Source: CAIKMD01 sp035552195 (lineage in GTDB: Bacteria; Pseudomonadota; Alphaproteobacteria; ATCC43930; CGMCC-115725). Taken from it: a DNA stretch of 64,000 nucleotides. The DNA lies in the NCBI GenBank assembly GCA_035552195.1, contig DASZLU010000115.1, forward strand, positions 1 to 64,000, written 5' to 3'. Position 1 is the first letter of the stretch, and every line of letters starts with the position of its first letter. Position numbers and translations under genes: made by a program. Below, piece by piece: positions 27,270 through 37,541 of this stretch. Below the pieces are notes generated by a model, which did no database searches, was not told the origin of the DNA, and saw only the letters and a program-made list of their open reading frames with translations.

Positions 27270-28250
27270 TCAAGGCTTGAGGATCAGCTTGCCGAGCACG
27301 GCTCGTTGATCGAGCAACGTATGCGCCTGGCGCGCTTCGGCGAGCGGCAGGCGGCGATCGATCGGCGGACGAACCCGGCCTTCGCTGAAGAGGGCGAGCG
27401 TCCGTGCCGCGACGCGCTGCCGGCCGGCGGGATCGTGATCGAAACTATGCATGGTGAAGCAGCGCACGCCGGGACTCTTCGGCAGATGCGCGCGCATCTC
27501 GCGGAAGAGGTCTTTTTCAGGGAGCCCGCCCAGCGCATTGAACGAGACGATAAGGCCGAACGGCGCGAGCGCTTTCAGATTGTCGGTGAAATCCTTGCCG
27601 ACGATGTGATCGAGGATGAGATCGACGCCGTGCCCCTGGGTCAGCGCCAGTAGACGTTCTGCCACGTTCTCGCGGCTGTAATCGATCGTGTGCGTCGCGC
27701 CCTGGCTTTGCGCGAAATTGCATTTCGTCACGCTGCCGGCGCCGGCGACGATGGTGATGCCTTGCAAGCGGCAAAGCTGGATCACCGCAGAACCGATGCC
27801 ACCGGCCGCGCCGTTCACGTAGGCGGTCTTCACCGCGATGCCGCGGGCCGCTTCGGTCAGCAGCGCGCAAGCGACTTGGTAATTCGGAATACTGACCGCG
27901 TCGTCGAGATCGATCGTCGCCGGCAGCCGCGTTACCGCGCTCGCCGGCACTTTCGCATATTGCGCGTAGCAACCGCCGCCGAGGTGATAGACCAGCACCG
28001 GCTCGCCGCGTTTCAGAACGCTGACGTCATCGCCGAGCGCCTCGATATGGCCAGCCATCTCGGCGCCGGGGATCGCGGGCAGCGGCGGCATCCAGCGATA
28101 GACGCCCGTGCGAAAGAGCACATCAGGTTTGCCGACGCCGATCGCATGCGCGCGGATCACGACCTCGCCGGGTCCCGGCGCGGGGGTCGGCAGATCCACC
28201 AGCGCCAGTACGTCCGGTCCGCCGGTCTTGGTGATCTGGATTGCTTTCAT
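27270..28250 (-). CDS. Zinc-independent quinone oxidoreductase (MDR family)
   Basis: 326 residues of the quinone oxidoreductase (QOR) branch of medium-chain dehydrogenases. The N-terminal GroES-like domain begins MKAIQITKTGGPDVL. The NADPH site is GAAGGIGSAVIQL near residue 152, followed by GATHTIDY. No zinc-binding cysteine cluster is seen. ATG 28250 was chosen over a six-residue longer start. It diverges from the luciferase-like gene at 28323 with a gap of 72 bases. Confidence 0.92.
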   Translation of the reverse strand: MKAIQITKTGGPDVLALVDLPTPAPGPGEVVIRAHAIGVGKPDVLFRTGVYRWMPPLPAIPGAEMAGHIEALGDDVSVLKRGEPVLVYHLGGGCYAQYAKVPASAVTRLPATIDLDDAVSIPNYQVACALLTEAARGIAVKTAYVNGAAGGIGSAVIQLCRLQGITIVAGAGSVTKCNFAQSQGATHTIDYSRENVAERLLALTQGHGVDLILDHIVGKDFTDNLKALAPFGLIVSFNALGGLPEKDLFREMRAHLPKSPGVRCFTMHSFDHDPAGRQRVAARTLALFSEGRVRPPIDRRLPLAEARQAHTLLDQRAVLGKLILKP

Positions 28251-28322
28251 GGCCGTATAAAATAGCAAACCCGGCCGCGCGCCGCATGCTAGGGTGCCGC
28301 CGGATTTTAAAGGTCAGGCGGT

Positions 28323-29378
28323 ATGAAGTTCGGCTATTTCACGCTTAGCGACAACAACTATCGCGACAATCGGCGCACACCGAACGCGTTCGTGCAGCAG
28401 ATCGTGTCCGAGGCGATTTACGCCGAAGAGCTCGGCTTTCATTCCGCCTGGGTCGGCGAGCATCATTTCAGCTCGCTCGGCGTGAACTCCGCGCCCGAGC
28501 TGGTGCTGACCTATGTCGCGGCGAAGACAGAGCGCATTCGCCTGGCGCCGGCGGTGAATGTGCTGCCGCTGCATCATCCGATCCGCGTTGCCGAGCAATG
28601 GGCGACGCTCGATCTCTTGAGCAACGGCCGCGTCGATTTCGCCAGCGGCCGCGGTTACGACCGCCGCGAATACGGGCCCTTCGGCGCCGATTTCGAAGAC
28701 AACACCGCGACCTTCGCCGAAGGCCTGGAGATCGTGCAGAGGCTCTGGGAAAGCGACCGGCCGATCTCGCATCATGGCAAGCGCTATTCATTCGATGATG
28801 TGTGGATCACGCCGAAGCCGGTGCAGCGGCCGATGCCGATCTATGTCGCGTCCTTTTCGAAGCCGTCGATCGATCTCGCGGCGAAGCTCGGCGCCAATCT
28901 CGTCGTTGCGGCGGGCGCGGCGACGTCGGTGCATGGCGGGCTCGCGCAAGTCGGCAAGATTTATCGCGATGCTTGCGCTGCGCAGGGCAAGAAGCCGGGC
29001 CGGCTCGTCACGTCGTACTTCATTCATTTCGCCGATACGCCGGCCGAAGAGCAGGCCGCGCGCGAGCGGCAATTGCACTATCACCAGGAATGCACGTCAC
29101 CGGCGTTTCCCGGCGATCCGAACACGGCGCCCGAGGACTATCGCTATTTCATCAAGATCGTCGAGCGCTACAAGACGATGAAGGCCGAGGATTTCAGCGA
29201 GAATGCGGTGCTGATCGGCAACGCGGCGAAGATCATCGACACGCTGAAGACCAAGGTCGAGGCCGCCGGCTTCGACGAGGTGATCCTCTATTTCAATCTC
29301 GGGCTGAAGCCGCCGCAGCAGGTTCGCGACGAAATGGGTCGCTTCATGGCCCAAGTCGCACCGGCCTTCACGCGCTGA
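28323..29378 (+). CDS. LLM class flavin-dependent oxidoreductase
   Basis: 351-residue bacterial luciferase-like monooxygenase with the TIM-barrel pattern: MKFGYFTLSDN, then EELGFHSAWVGEHHF, RIRLAPAVNVLPLHHPIRVAEQWA and GRGYDRREYGPFG. Such enzymes use reduced FMN or F420. It is followed after about 70 bases by a binding protein of the SsuA/TauA type, a pairing reminiscent of alkanesulfonate-type import plus oxidation. Substrate unknown. Confidence 0.92.
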   Translation: MKFGYFTLSDNNYRDNRRTPNAFVQQIVSEAIYAEELGFHSAWVGEHHFSSLGVNSAPELVLTYVAAKTERIRLAPAVNVLPLHHPIRVAEQWATLDLLSNGRVDFASGRGYDRREYGPFGADFEDNTATFAEGLEIVQRLWESDRPISHHGKRYSFDDVWITPKPVQRPMPIYVASFSKPSIDLAAKLGANLVVAAGAATSVHGGLAQVGKIYRDACAAQGKKPGRLVTSYFIHFADTPAEEQAARERQLHYHQECTSPAFPGDPNTAPEDYRYFIKIVERYKTMKAEDFSENAVLIGNAAKIIDTLKTKVEAAGFDEVILYFNLGLKPPQQVRDEMGRFMAQVAPAFTR

Positions 29379-29450
29379 GCGCGCGATGTGGATTGCCGAA
29401 ATCCTGACGATCGAATAAGCATTTCGGCGAATGATCAAACGGGGGAACAG

Positions 29451-30386
29451 ATGCGGCACATTCTGAAGCTTGCGGCGGTCGCCGTGCTGGCGATGGGGTC
29501 GGGGCAAAGTCTCGCGGCGAACAAGATCAATCTGCTCTACATCCCCGGCGGCGATTTCGTGCCGAGCTTCGTCGCGAAAGATCAAGGCATCTTCGAGCGC
29601 CACGGTCTCGACGTCGAAATGTCGATTGCGCAGAACGGCTCGGTGATCTCGGCCGCGATCGCCGCCGACCAGGCGCAGATCGGCACCCCGACGCCCCCGG
29701 TGCTGCTGCAAGCGAATGAGCAGGATCTCGACCTCGTTGCGGTCGCGGGCGCGACGGTGCTGCCGTTTCCCGCCGGCGCAGCGGGCATCATCGCGCGCAA
29801 CGACAGCAATCTCAGAGGGCCAAAGGATTTCGCCGGCCGCAAAATTGGCGTGCCCGGCTTCGGCGGCAGCTTCGACGTCGTCACGCGTTACTGGGTCAAG
29901 GCGAACGGCGTCGACATCAAGAAGGTCAATTGGGTCGAGTTGCAATTCCCGCAAATGGGCGACGCGCTGAAATCGGGCCTGGTCGATGCGACTCTCGCGG
30001 TCAATCCGTTCTATGCGCGTATCCTCGATGCCAAGCTCGGCACCGATATCGGTAATCCGTGGAACAGCGCGCCGAACGGCACGATGATCGTGCTCTATGC
30101 GTCGACGCGCGCTTGGGCGACGAAGAACAAGGAAGCGGTCGCCGGTTTCCGCGTCTCCCTCGCCGAAGCCGTCGCCTATATCAAAGATGCCGCGCATCTG
30201 CCGTCGGTGCGCGACAGCATCACGAAGTGGACGAAGCTGCCGCCGCAGGCCGCCGCGAGCATCGCCATTCCCGACGATCTCGAGCCGGTCGCGAAGCCCG
30301 AGGGTCTAACGTTTTGGATCGGTGCGGCGCGCGATCAGGGCCTGATCAAAGGCAATCCCGATCCGGCGAGCTTGATCGCGCCGTAG
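29451..30386 (+). CDS. ABC transporter substrate-binding protein (NMT1/SsuA type), orphan
   Basis: 311 residues with a signal peptide ending near QSLAANK. The NMT1/TauA pattern is clear: FVAKDQGIFERHGLDVEM, AQIGTPTPP and a GRKIGVPGFG segment. ATG 29451 follows GGGGGAAC; a longer frame has no ribosome-binding site. It lies downstream of the luciferase-like gene on the same strand. No permease or ATPase gene accompanies it. Confidence 0.9.
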   Translation: MRHILKLAAVAVLAMGSGQSLAANKINLLYIPGGDFVPSFVAKDQGIFERHGLDVEMSIAQNGSVISAAIAADQAQIGTPTPPVLLQANEQDLDLVAVAGATVLPFPAGAAGIIARNDSNLRGPKDFAGRKIGVPGFGGSFDVVTRYWVKANGVDIKKVNWVELQFPQMGDALKSGLVDATLAVNPFYARILDAKLGTDIGNPWNSAPNGTMIVLYASTRAWATKNKEAVAGFRVSLAEAVAYIKDAAHLPSVRDSITKWTKLPPQAAASIAIPDDLEPVAKPEGLTFWIGAARDQGLIKGNPDPASLIAP

Positions 30387-30390
30387 CCGC

Positions 30391-30412
30391 GATCGCGCCA
30401 ACGGGCGCGATC
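30391..30412. terminator. Hairpin between convergent genes
   Basis: Perfect nine-base stem GATCGCGCC/GGCGCGATC around AACG, starting five bases after the binding-protein stop and ending eight bases before the stop of the minus-strand small ORF. No T-tract. Confidence 0.55.
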
Positions 30413-30419
30413 ACTCGGA

Positions 30420-30587
30420 TTAGATCTGCGGGAAACAGCAGGCGATTAGGGTGATGCCGAGCAGGAAGAGGCCGCCGCCACATTCCTGGACGACAACCTG
30501 GCGCTGGGGCCAGTGATCCGACAAAGCGGCGACGAGCGCGCCGCCAAGGACATTGACACTGCCAACCGTCACCAACGCCACCAACAT
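30420..30587 (-). CDS. Small hydrophobic protein, 55 residues
   Basis: I do not recognise the family. ATG 30587 is preceded by GGAGG at a spacing of six bases. The product has two hydrophobic segments (VALVTVGSVNVLGGALVAAL and GGGLFLLGITLIACCF) joined by a short polar link containing DHWPQRQ, so it probably forms a membrane hairpin. Three cysteines lie in or near the second segment. It is convergent with the binding protein and divergent from the DoxX-like gene. Confidence 0.6.
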   Translation of the reverse strand: MLVALVTVGSVNVLGGALVAALSDHWPQRQVVVQECGGGLFLLGITLIACCFPQI

Positions 30588-30639
30588 ATTCGGCCTCCGA
30601 ACCAAGGTACCTGCTATTTCGCGGCCCTGGTTATGCGCC

Positions 30640-30770
30640 CACGCTCGTAAAGAATGTCTTGGCGTTACCCCAAATAGTTAACGGAGATGTATTGGTTAAT
30701 AGGTCTTTACATAAATTATCTAATTTATTTGTTGAAAATTGAACTCAATGATATGGTGCGCCACGTCGAT
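30640..30770. promoter_or_regulatory. AT-rich upstream region of the DoxX-like gene
   Basis: About 100 bases are far richer in A and T than the rest of the window (for example TTAATAGGTCTTTACATAAA and TATCTAATTTATTTG). It lies between the divergent small ORF and the DoxX-like gene. Plausible as a promoter or a binding region for an AT-preferring nucleoid protein; no defined box is claimed. Confidence 0.4.
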
Positions 30771-30788
30771 GATTGGTGCGGTTCGGGG

Positions 30789-31826
30789 ATGCCTTGCTTT
30801 TTACTACTTAAACGGGTTTCGGCTCGCTTGCCGCTGCTTGTTCCCGCTATGTTTACCGCCGGCTGGCCGCTCGCCGCCGCGGCGCATGTGAAATGGTTCG
30901 CGCCCTATGACGTGCCGGGCCAACCGCGCCTTCTTTCCGAAGTCTTTACGATGATTTTCTGGCAGCCAGCCTCCGCGGCGCTGCTCGCTTTCGTTCTGAC
31001 CGCTTATCTCGAGCGTAGTCGGGTCGGCGCCGGCATCCTCGCCGCGCTCGATCGCCTCACCGGCTGGCTGCGGCCGCGCGTCGATGATCTCTATCGCGCT
31101 GGCACTGCGGCGTTTTTCGTCGCCCTTTGGGCGATCGGCGGTATCATTCTGACCCCCGAACTGAAGACGGAATCGCCGCTCATTCCGCTGCTGCAAGTGG
31201 CAATCGCGGCCGGCATGTTCTGGCGCCCGACCATGGTGCTGTCGGCGCTCGGCATCGTCGTGCTTTATGCGGTTGGCCTTGCCAATTACGGCCTGTTTCA
31301 CATGCTGGACTACCCGATTTTCCTCGGGCTGGCGGCTTATCTCGCCGTCTCCGGGCTGAAGATCGAGCCTTTCGGCGTGCGGCCGCTCGATATCGCGCGC
31401 TGGGCCGCCGGGCTGACGTTGATGTGGGCCTCGGTCGAGAAATGGGCCTACCCCGAATGGACTTTCCCGCTGTTCAAAAGCAATCCCAGCCTCGCGATGG
31501 GGTTCTATGTCGGTTATTACATGAACGCGGCGGGTATCGTAGAGTTCAGCCTGGCGCTTGGCTTGCTCTGGAGCCCGCTGGTGCGGCGGCTCTCGGCCCT
31601 CGTGCTGATCGCCATGTTCACATCCGCCATCCTGCCGTTCGGCAAGATCGACGCGATCGGCCATTCGATGATCATCGTCATTTTGATCGGCATCCTGGCC
31701 GACCGCGAGCCGGCGGTGCGCCGGCCGCCGATCTCGGCCATGGCCTACTATCCGGCCGCACTGGCGGCGACCATTTCTCTCTACTATGGCGTGCATTCGC
31801 TAATTTACGGCACAATGATTTGGTAG
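30789..31826 (+). CDS. DoxX-like integral membrane protein
   Basis: 345 residues from ATG 30789. An apparent signal or first membrane segment ends in AAAAHVKWFAPYDVPGQP, followed by about eight hydrophobic helices. Proteins with this AHVKWF...YDV start and DoxX-like helices are annotated as membrane proteins of unknown role. In-frame starts at 30753 and 30687 exist, but the added stretch is AT-rich and unlike coding DNA here. No cofactor motif was identified. It is upstream of, and on the same strand as, the sensor kinase and di-haem peroxidase. Confidence 0.7.
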   Translation: MPCFLLLKRVSARLPLLVPAMFTAGWPLAAAAHVKWFAPYDVPGQPRLLSEVFTMIFWQPASAALLAFVLTAYLERSRVGAGILAALDRLTGWLRPRVDDLYRAGTAAFFVALWAIGGIILTPELKTESPLIPLLQVAIAAGMFWRPTMVLSALGIVVLYAVGLANYGLFHMLDYPIFLGLAAYLAVSGLKIEPFGVRPLDIARWAAGLTLMWASVEKWAYPEWTFPLFKSNPSLAMGFYVGYYMNAAGIVEFSLALGLLWSPLVRRLSALVLIAMFTSAILPFGKIDAIGHSMIIVILIGILADREPAVRRPPISAMAYYPAALAATISLYYGVHSLIYGTMIW

Positions 31827-31928
31827 GCAGCCGATGGCTAACTTCCTCAAGAAAGTCAGCTAGTTAAGTCGGCTTTAACCGGTCTGGGCTGAACTACGGC
31901 CCAGGTATCATCTCGCCGGGTTCAGATT

Positions 31929-33824
<1,896 letters not shown>

Positions 33825-34850
33825 ATGATACGGATGCGCTATTGGATTGCGCTTGCGGCTTTGCTGGTCCGCCTCGTCATGGCGGGGGGCGACGTATCCG
33901 CCGCGGACGACCCGCACAAAGCCGCGCTCGCCGATTATCGCCGTCCCGCGGCGACACCGTTCCCCGACGACGATCGCTACAGCAAGGCGAAAGCTGATCT
34001 CGGGCGGATGCTGTTCTTCGATCCGATCCTGTCGGGCTCGGGCTCACGCAGCTGCTCGAGTTGTCATCAGCCGGGTCTGAGCTGGGGCGACGGGCTGCCG
34101 CGCGCGATCGGCGAAGGGCAAAAGCCGCTTGCCCTGCGCGCGCCGACTTTGCTCAACATGGCCTGGATACCGGTGCTGGGTTGGGACGGGAAATTTCACA
34201 ATCTCGAAGAGGTGGCGTTCGCGCCGCTCACCAACCCCGAGAATATGAACGGCAATGAGGCGAAGCTGATCGCTGCGCTTTCGGCGATACCCGGCTATCG
34301 CACCGCCTTCGCGCATGCCTTTCCCGATGGCGACGTATCGCGGCCGCATATCGAGCAGTCGCTCGCAACTTTCGAGCGCACCGTCGTCTCGCCGCCGGCG
34401 CCGTTCGATCGCTGGGTCGACGGCGACCAGAGTGCGGTGAGCGCGTCCGCGAAACGCGGCTTCACGCTCTTCAACGGCAAGGCGCGCTGCGCCGAATGCC
34501 ATAGTGGCTGGAATTTCACCGACGGCGCGTTCTACGACATTGGCGACGCCAAGGACGGCGATATCGGCCGCGGCCGCATCTTCCCGAGCTCGGAAAAGTT
34601 GCAGCACGCGTTCAAGACCCCGACCCTGCGCGATGTCGCGCGCCGCGCGCCCTACATGCATGACGGGTCGGTGGCGACGCTGGCGGATGTGATCGACCTG
34701 TACGATCGCGGCGGCGTCGACCGGCCGAGTCGCGCGGACCTGATCGCGCCGCTTCATCTATCGGCGGGCGAGAAGGCGGATCTGATCGCTTTTCTCAACA
34801 CCCTGACCTCCGATTCCACGACTTTCGTGGTCCCGGAGCTGCCGCGCTAG
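33825..34850 (+). CDS. Di-haem cytochrome c peroxidase / MauG family protein
   Basis: 341 residues with a signal peptide ending near VSAADDP. Two haem c motifs are present: CSSCH at about 76-80 and CAECH at about 222-226. The body follows the CcpA/MauG pattern (RMLFFDPILSGSGSRSCSSCH, then NMAWIPVLGWDGKF, PENMNGNE and the C-terminal TPTLRDVARRAPYMHDG). The product is periplasmic and either reduces hydrogen peroxide or performs MauG-like oxidations. It begins directly at the kinase stop and overlaps the convergent cupredoxin gene by four bases. Confidence 0.92.
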   Translation: MIRMRYWIALAALLVRLVMAGGDVSAADDPHKAALADYRRPAATPFPDDDRYSKAKADLGRMLFFDPILSGSGSRSCSSCHQPGLSWGDGLPRAIGEGQKPLALRAPTLLNMAWIPVLGWDGKFHNLEEVAFAPLTNPENMNGNEAKLIAALSAIPGYRTAFAHAFPDGDVSRPHIEQSLATFERTVVSPPAPFDRWVDGDQSAVSASAKRGFTLFNGKARCAECHSGWNFTDGAFYDIGDAKDGDIGRGRIFPSSEKLQHAFKTPTLRDVARRAPYMHDGSVATLADVIDLYDRGGVDRPSRADLIAPLHLSAGEKADLIAFLNTLTSDSTTFVVPELPR

Positions 34851-35227
34851 CGGACGGTTACCTTGAGGTGCATTGTCGGGTGAATGGCGCAAAGCACGGT
34901 GAAGGAGCCGGGCTTGGCGAACGTCAGATCTACCGACTTGCCGACCGGCTCTTCGCCGGAATCGAATTGCATGTCCGGCGAATCGACATAGACATGATGC
35001 GTCACGTTGTCGTCATTGACGAAATGCACGACCGTGCCGGCCGCGATCGTCAGCTCGCTGGGAACGAAACGGCGATGCGCCTGGCTGACCACCGGCGAAT
35101 CCGCCGCCGCGACCAACGCGGCACCGATGCTCATGAAGAACGGCAGGCTCGCGGCGAAAAGCAACGACTGGCGCCGCTCGCCGCAGCCTATCGCGCGATC
35201 AATGAAACGGGAGAAAGCTTGTGACAC
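34847..35227 (-). CDS. Cupredoxin domain protein (plastocyanin/methylamine-utilisation type)
   Basis: 126 residues. An N-terminal membrane or signal segment (LLFAASLPFFMSIGAALVAAA) is followed by a type I copper fold with ligand pattern H in NVTHHVYV and C-x2-H-x2-M-H in CAIHPTMHLKV. Such proteins shuttle electrons in the periplasm, which fits donation to the adjacent di-haem peroxidase. The start is GTG 35227. The gene overlaps the peroxidase by four bases tail to tail. Confidence 0.85.
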   Translation of the reverse strand: MSQAFSRFIDRAIGCGERRQSLLFAASLPFFMSIGAALVAAADSPVVSQAHRRFVPSELTIAAGTVVHFVNDDNVTHHVYVDSPDMQFDSGEEPVGKSVDLTFAKPGSFTVLCAIHPTMHLKVTVR

Positions 35228-35290
35228 GGCGGCTAGTCTAGTTGGGCCGTATAGGGCGGGGCAAGGCGCAACGCTGCACCATTCGGGTGA

Positions 35291-36445
35291 TCATACGCCG
35301 GTGCTCGCGCTGACTTCGGCCGCGATCTTCCACGCCTTCAGCGGCCGGCCTTCGGCAAAGGCCTGCAATTCCCGCGCGAGCAGCCGGCGATAAAGCGCGA
35401 CTAAAACGTCGGACCGTCCCAGCCGTTCGTGATCGAAATCCGGGATCACGCCCTGGCCGACCTGCGCGACATAGTCCTGGATGTTGACGACATCCGGGCG
35501 GTCTTTCAGCGCGTCGATGTGGATCTCTCCGCGTAGGACCGCCTGCGCCGCCTCCCGGGCATCGCTCAGACCCTGGCGCTCGGCGCGGCGCTTCTGCTGG
35601 CGCTCGCGATAGCGCTCGGCGGCGTCGCCGGTCAAGGCGACGTGATTGGTCATGAAGCTGCGGTGATGTTCGTCATCGATCGGCACGCGCCAGGCGAGAT
35701 GATCGGCCCATACATCCGAGTCGCCTTCCTCGGGCGAGGAGCGGATATAGAGCGCGTTCGGCCAGAAGAAGGGCGATTGCCGCACGCGGCCATCGGGGCG
35801 GGTGCCGTATTTGACGATGCCGTAATCGGTTTCTTCGCCCGATATCTCGGGCAGCGCCCAATTCAGCCCGGCTGTCGTGAAGGCGGAGGAGCGATGCACG
35901 AAAGCGGTATGGAGCGAGTCCATGTTGCTTTCGAGGTTGTTGTAGCAATTGCAATCGCGCACATAGGAGGCCGTGGTCACCACGCCGTCCTTGTCGAAGA
36001 CCGGGTAACGCGGGAAGGGCGGCGCGTCGCCATCGCCGAGATACGCGAAGATCAGGCCGAGATATTCCTGCGTCGGATAGGCGCGGATGCGGACATTCGC
36101 GGCGAAGCCCGCACGCTCGGCCGGCGCCTCGATGCATTGGCCGGACGCATCGTATTTCCACCCGTGATAGAAGCAGCGTAACGCGCCGCCCTCGACCCAG
36201 CCGGTCGAGAGCTGTGTGCAGCGATGCGCGCAGCGCGGCGCCAGGACCTGCGCGACACCGTTCTCGCCGCGATAGAGGGCGAAATCCTCGTTCATGATTT
36301 TGAGCGGTACGGCGCGTCCGGCTTTGAGATCGCGGCCGAGATAGACGGGATGCCAGAACAGCCGCAGGTAACGGCCCATGATCGTGTCGGGGCCGGTGCG
36401 GACGAAATCCTTGGGGCCGAAGGTCGCCGTTGATTGCTCGCTCAT
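35291..36445 (-). CDS. Rieske non-haem iron oxygenase, alpha subunit
   Basis: 384 residues. Rieske ligands C72-x-H74 and C91-x2-H94 (CAHRCTQ...CFYHGWKY), then the catalytic iron site SNMDSLHTAFVH near residue 185. It is paralogous to the oxygenase at 37534 (both share STGWVEG and LRCFYHGWKY). It is the third gene of a leftward operon, Rieske / binding protein / Rieske, with a 13-base gap to the binding protein. Confidence 0.92.
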   Translation of the reverse strand: MSEQSTATFGPKDFVRTGPDTIMGRYLRLFWHPVYLGRDLKAGRAVPLKIMNEDFALYRGENGVAQVLAPRCAHRCTQLSTGWVEGGALRCFYHGWKYDASGQCIEAPAERAGFAANVRIRAYPTQEYLGLIFAYLGDGDAPPFPRYPVFDKDGVVTTASYVRDCNCYNNLESNMDSLHTAFVHRSSAFTTAGLNWALPEISGEETDYGIVKYGTRPDGRVRQSPFFWPNALYIRSSPEEGDSDVWADHLAWRVPIDDEHHRSFMTNHVALTGDAAERYRERQQKRRAERQGLSDAREAAQAVLRGEIHIDALKDRPDVVNIQDYVAQVGQGVIPDFDHERLGRSDVLVALYRRLLARELQAFAEGRPLKAWKIAAEVSASTGV

Positions 36446-36458
36446 CGTGAACCTGCGC

Positions 36459-37541
36459 TTACCGCTCGCGGAAGATCTTCTGCACCTCGCCCAGGACTTT
36501 GTTCAGCGCCGCCTGATCATGGTTGCGATAGAAATCCGTGTCGACGACCAGGAATTTGACGCCTTTGTCCTGCAGCGTCTTGATGCTCCTGGCGGTCTGC
36601 GAACCGGGGATCGAATCGAGATCGGCGAAGCCGACCTGATAGAGCAGCTTCTGCGCTCCGGGCGACGACATGTAATTGATCCAAAGCTTCGCCGCGTTGG
36701 GGTGCGCGGCCGTCGCCGGCACCGCTTCGTAGAGCGGCATGACGATCGGCGCGTCGCTGGCGAGGGCGAAGCCAACCGGCGCGCCTTTGGCGACGGCGGC
36801 AAGCGCGTCGTTCTGGCTGCAGGTGAGGCCGAAGGCGTCGAACTCGCCGCTCGCGATGCGATCCATCTCGTTGCAGCGGATCAGCCCGCCGACCTGCGCC
36901 GAGAGGTTCTTGGCGAAATCCAGCGTCTTGTCCGCGCCCCAGAGATCGGTCGTGGCGAGCCGGTCGAAAGACGAGGCATAGGGCGTCGTCGCGACGTGGC
37001 CTTTCAGCTTCGGATTGAGAAAATCGGCGAATTTCGTCGGAACGTCGCTGCCCTGGAAGACCGTCGTGTTGTAGGCGATCCCGACGGTGCTGCTCATCAC
37101 CGGCACCGCGACGCCCTCCGGCGAAACGAGCTCGGGGCGCTGCAGATTGGGCGCCCAGCTTTTCCAATCGACCTTCTCGCCGCCGCCGCCCGCGATCAGA
37201 TCCATCATGTGATTGGCGTAGCCGATGATGACGTCGGTGACCGCCGCGTGATGCGCCTGATATTGCTGCACCACCTGCGCGACGACATTGGGCATCGGCG
37301 GCCCCGGCGTGAAGCGCACATCGAGGGTGAGGCCGTAGTATTTGTTGAAGCCCTCGATGAGGGGTGTCATCGGATTGCCGAGCGTGCCTTCGCCCGTGAC
37401 GATCGATAGCTGGCCTTCCTGACGCGCCGCGTCGATAATGGCTTTGAGCTTGGGGTTGTCGGCGGCCGATTGCGCGTGCGCCGCCGCGTTGATGCTGACC
37501 GCGCAAGCCGCAGCGAAGAGAGCCAGGGCGAGCTTACGCAT
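36459..37541 (-). CDS. Extracellular solute-binding protein (ABC type 1)
   Basis: 360 residues with signal peptide ending near AAHAQSA. Homologous to the binding protein at 14656. ATG 37541 starts eight bases before the end of the upstream Rieske gene, so the two reading frames overlap. It contains an iron-type binding-protein pattern (AARQEGQLSIVTGEG, TTPYASSFDRLA, WGADKTLDFAK). The fused permease at 39589 is the most likely membrane partner; no ATPase is near. Confidence 0.9.
   Translation of the reverse strand: MRKLALALFAAACAVSINAAAHAQSAADNPKLKAIIDAARQEGQLSIVTGEGTLGNPMTPLIEGFNKYYGLTLDVRFTPGPPMPNVVAQVVQQYQAHHAAVTDVIIGYANHMMDLIAGGGGEKVDWKSWAPNLQRPELVSPEGVAVPVMSSTVGIAYNTTVFQGSDVPTKFADFLNPKLKGHVATTPYASSFDRLATTDLWGADKTLDFAKNLSAQVGGLIRCNEMDRIASGEFDAFGLTCSQNDALAAVAKGAPVGFALASDAPIVMPLYEAVPATAAHPNAAKLWINYMSSPGAQKLLYQVGFADLDSIPGSQTARSIKTLQDKGVKFLVVDTDFYRNHDQAALNKVLGEVQKIFRER

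Noticed and set aside
31834..31863. Nine-codon frame MANFLKKVS after the DoxX-like gene
   Set aside because: Too short to judge, and no ribosome-binding site is evident.
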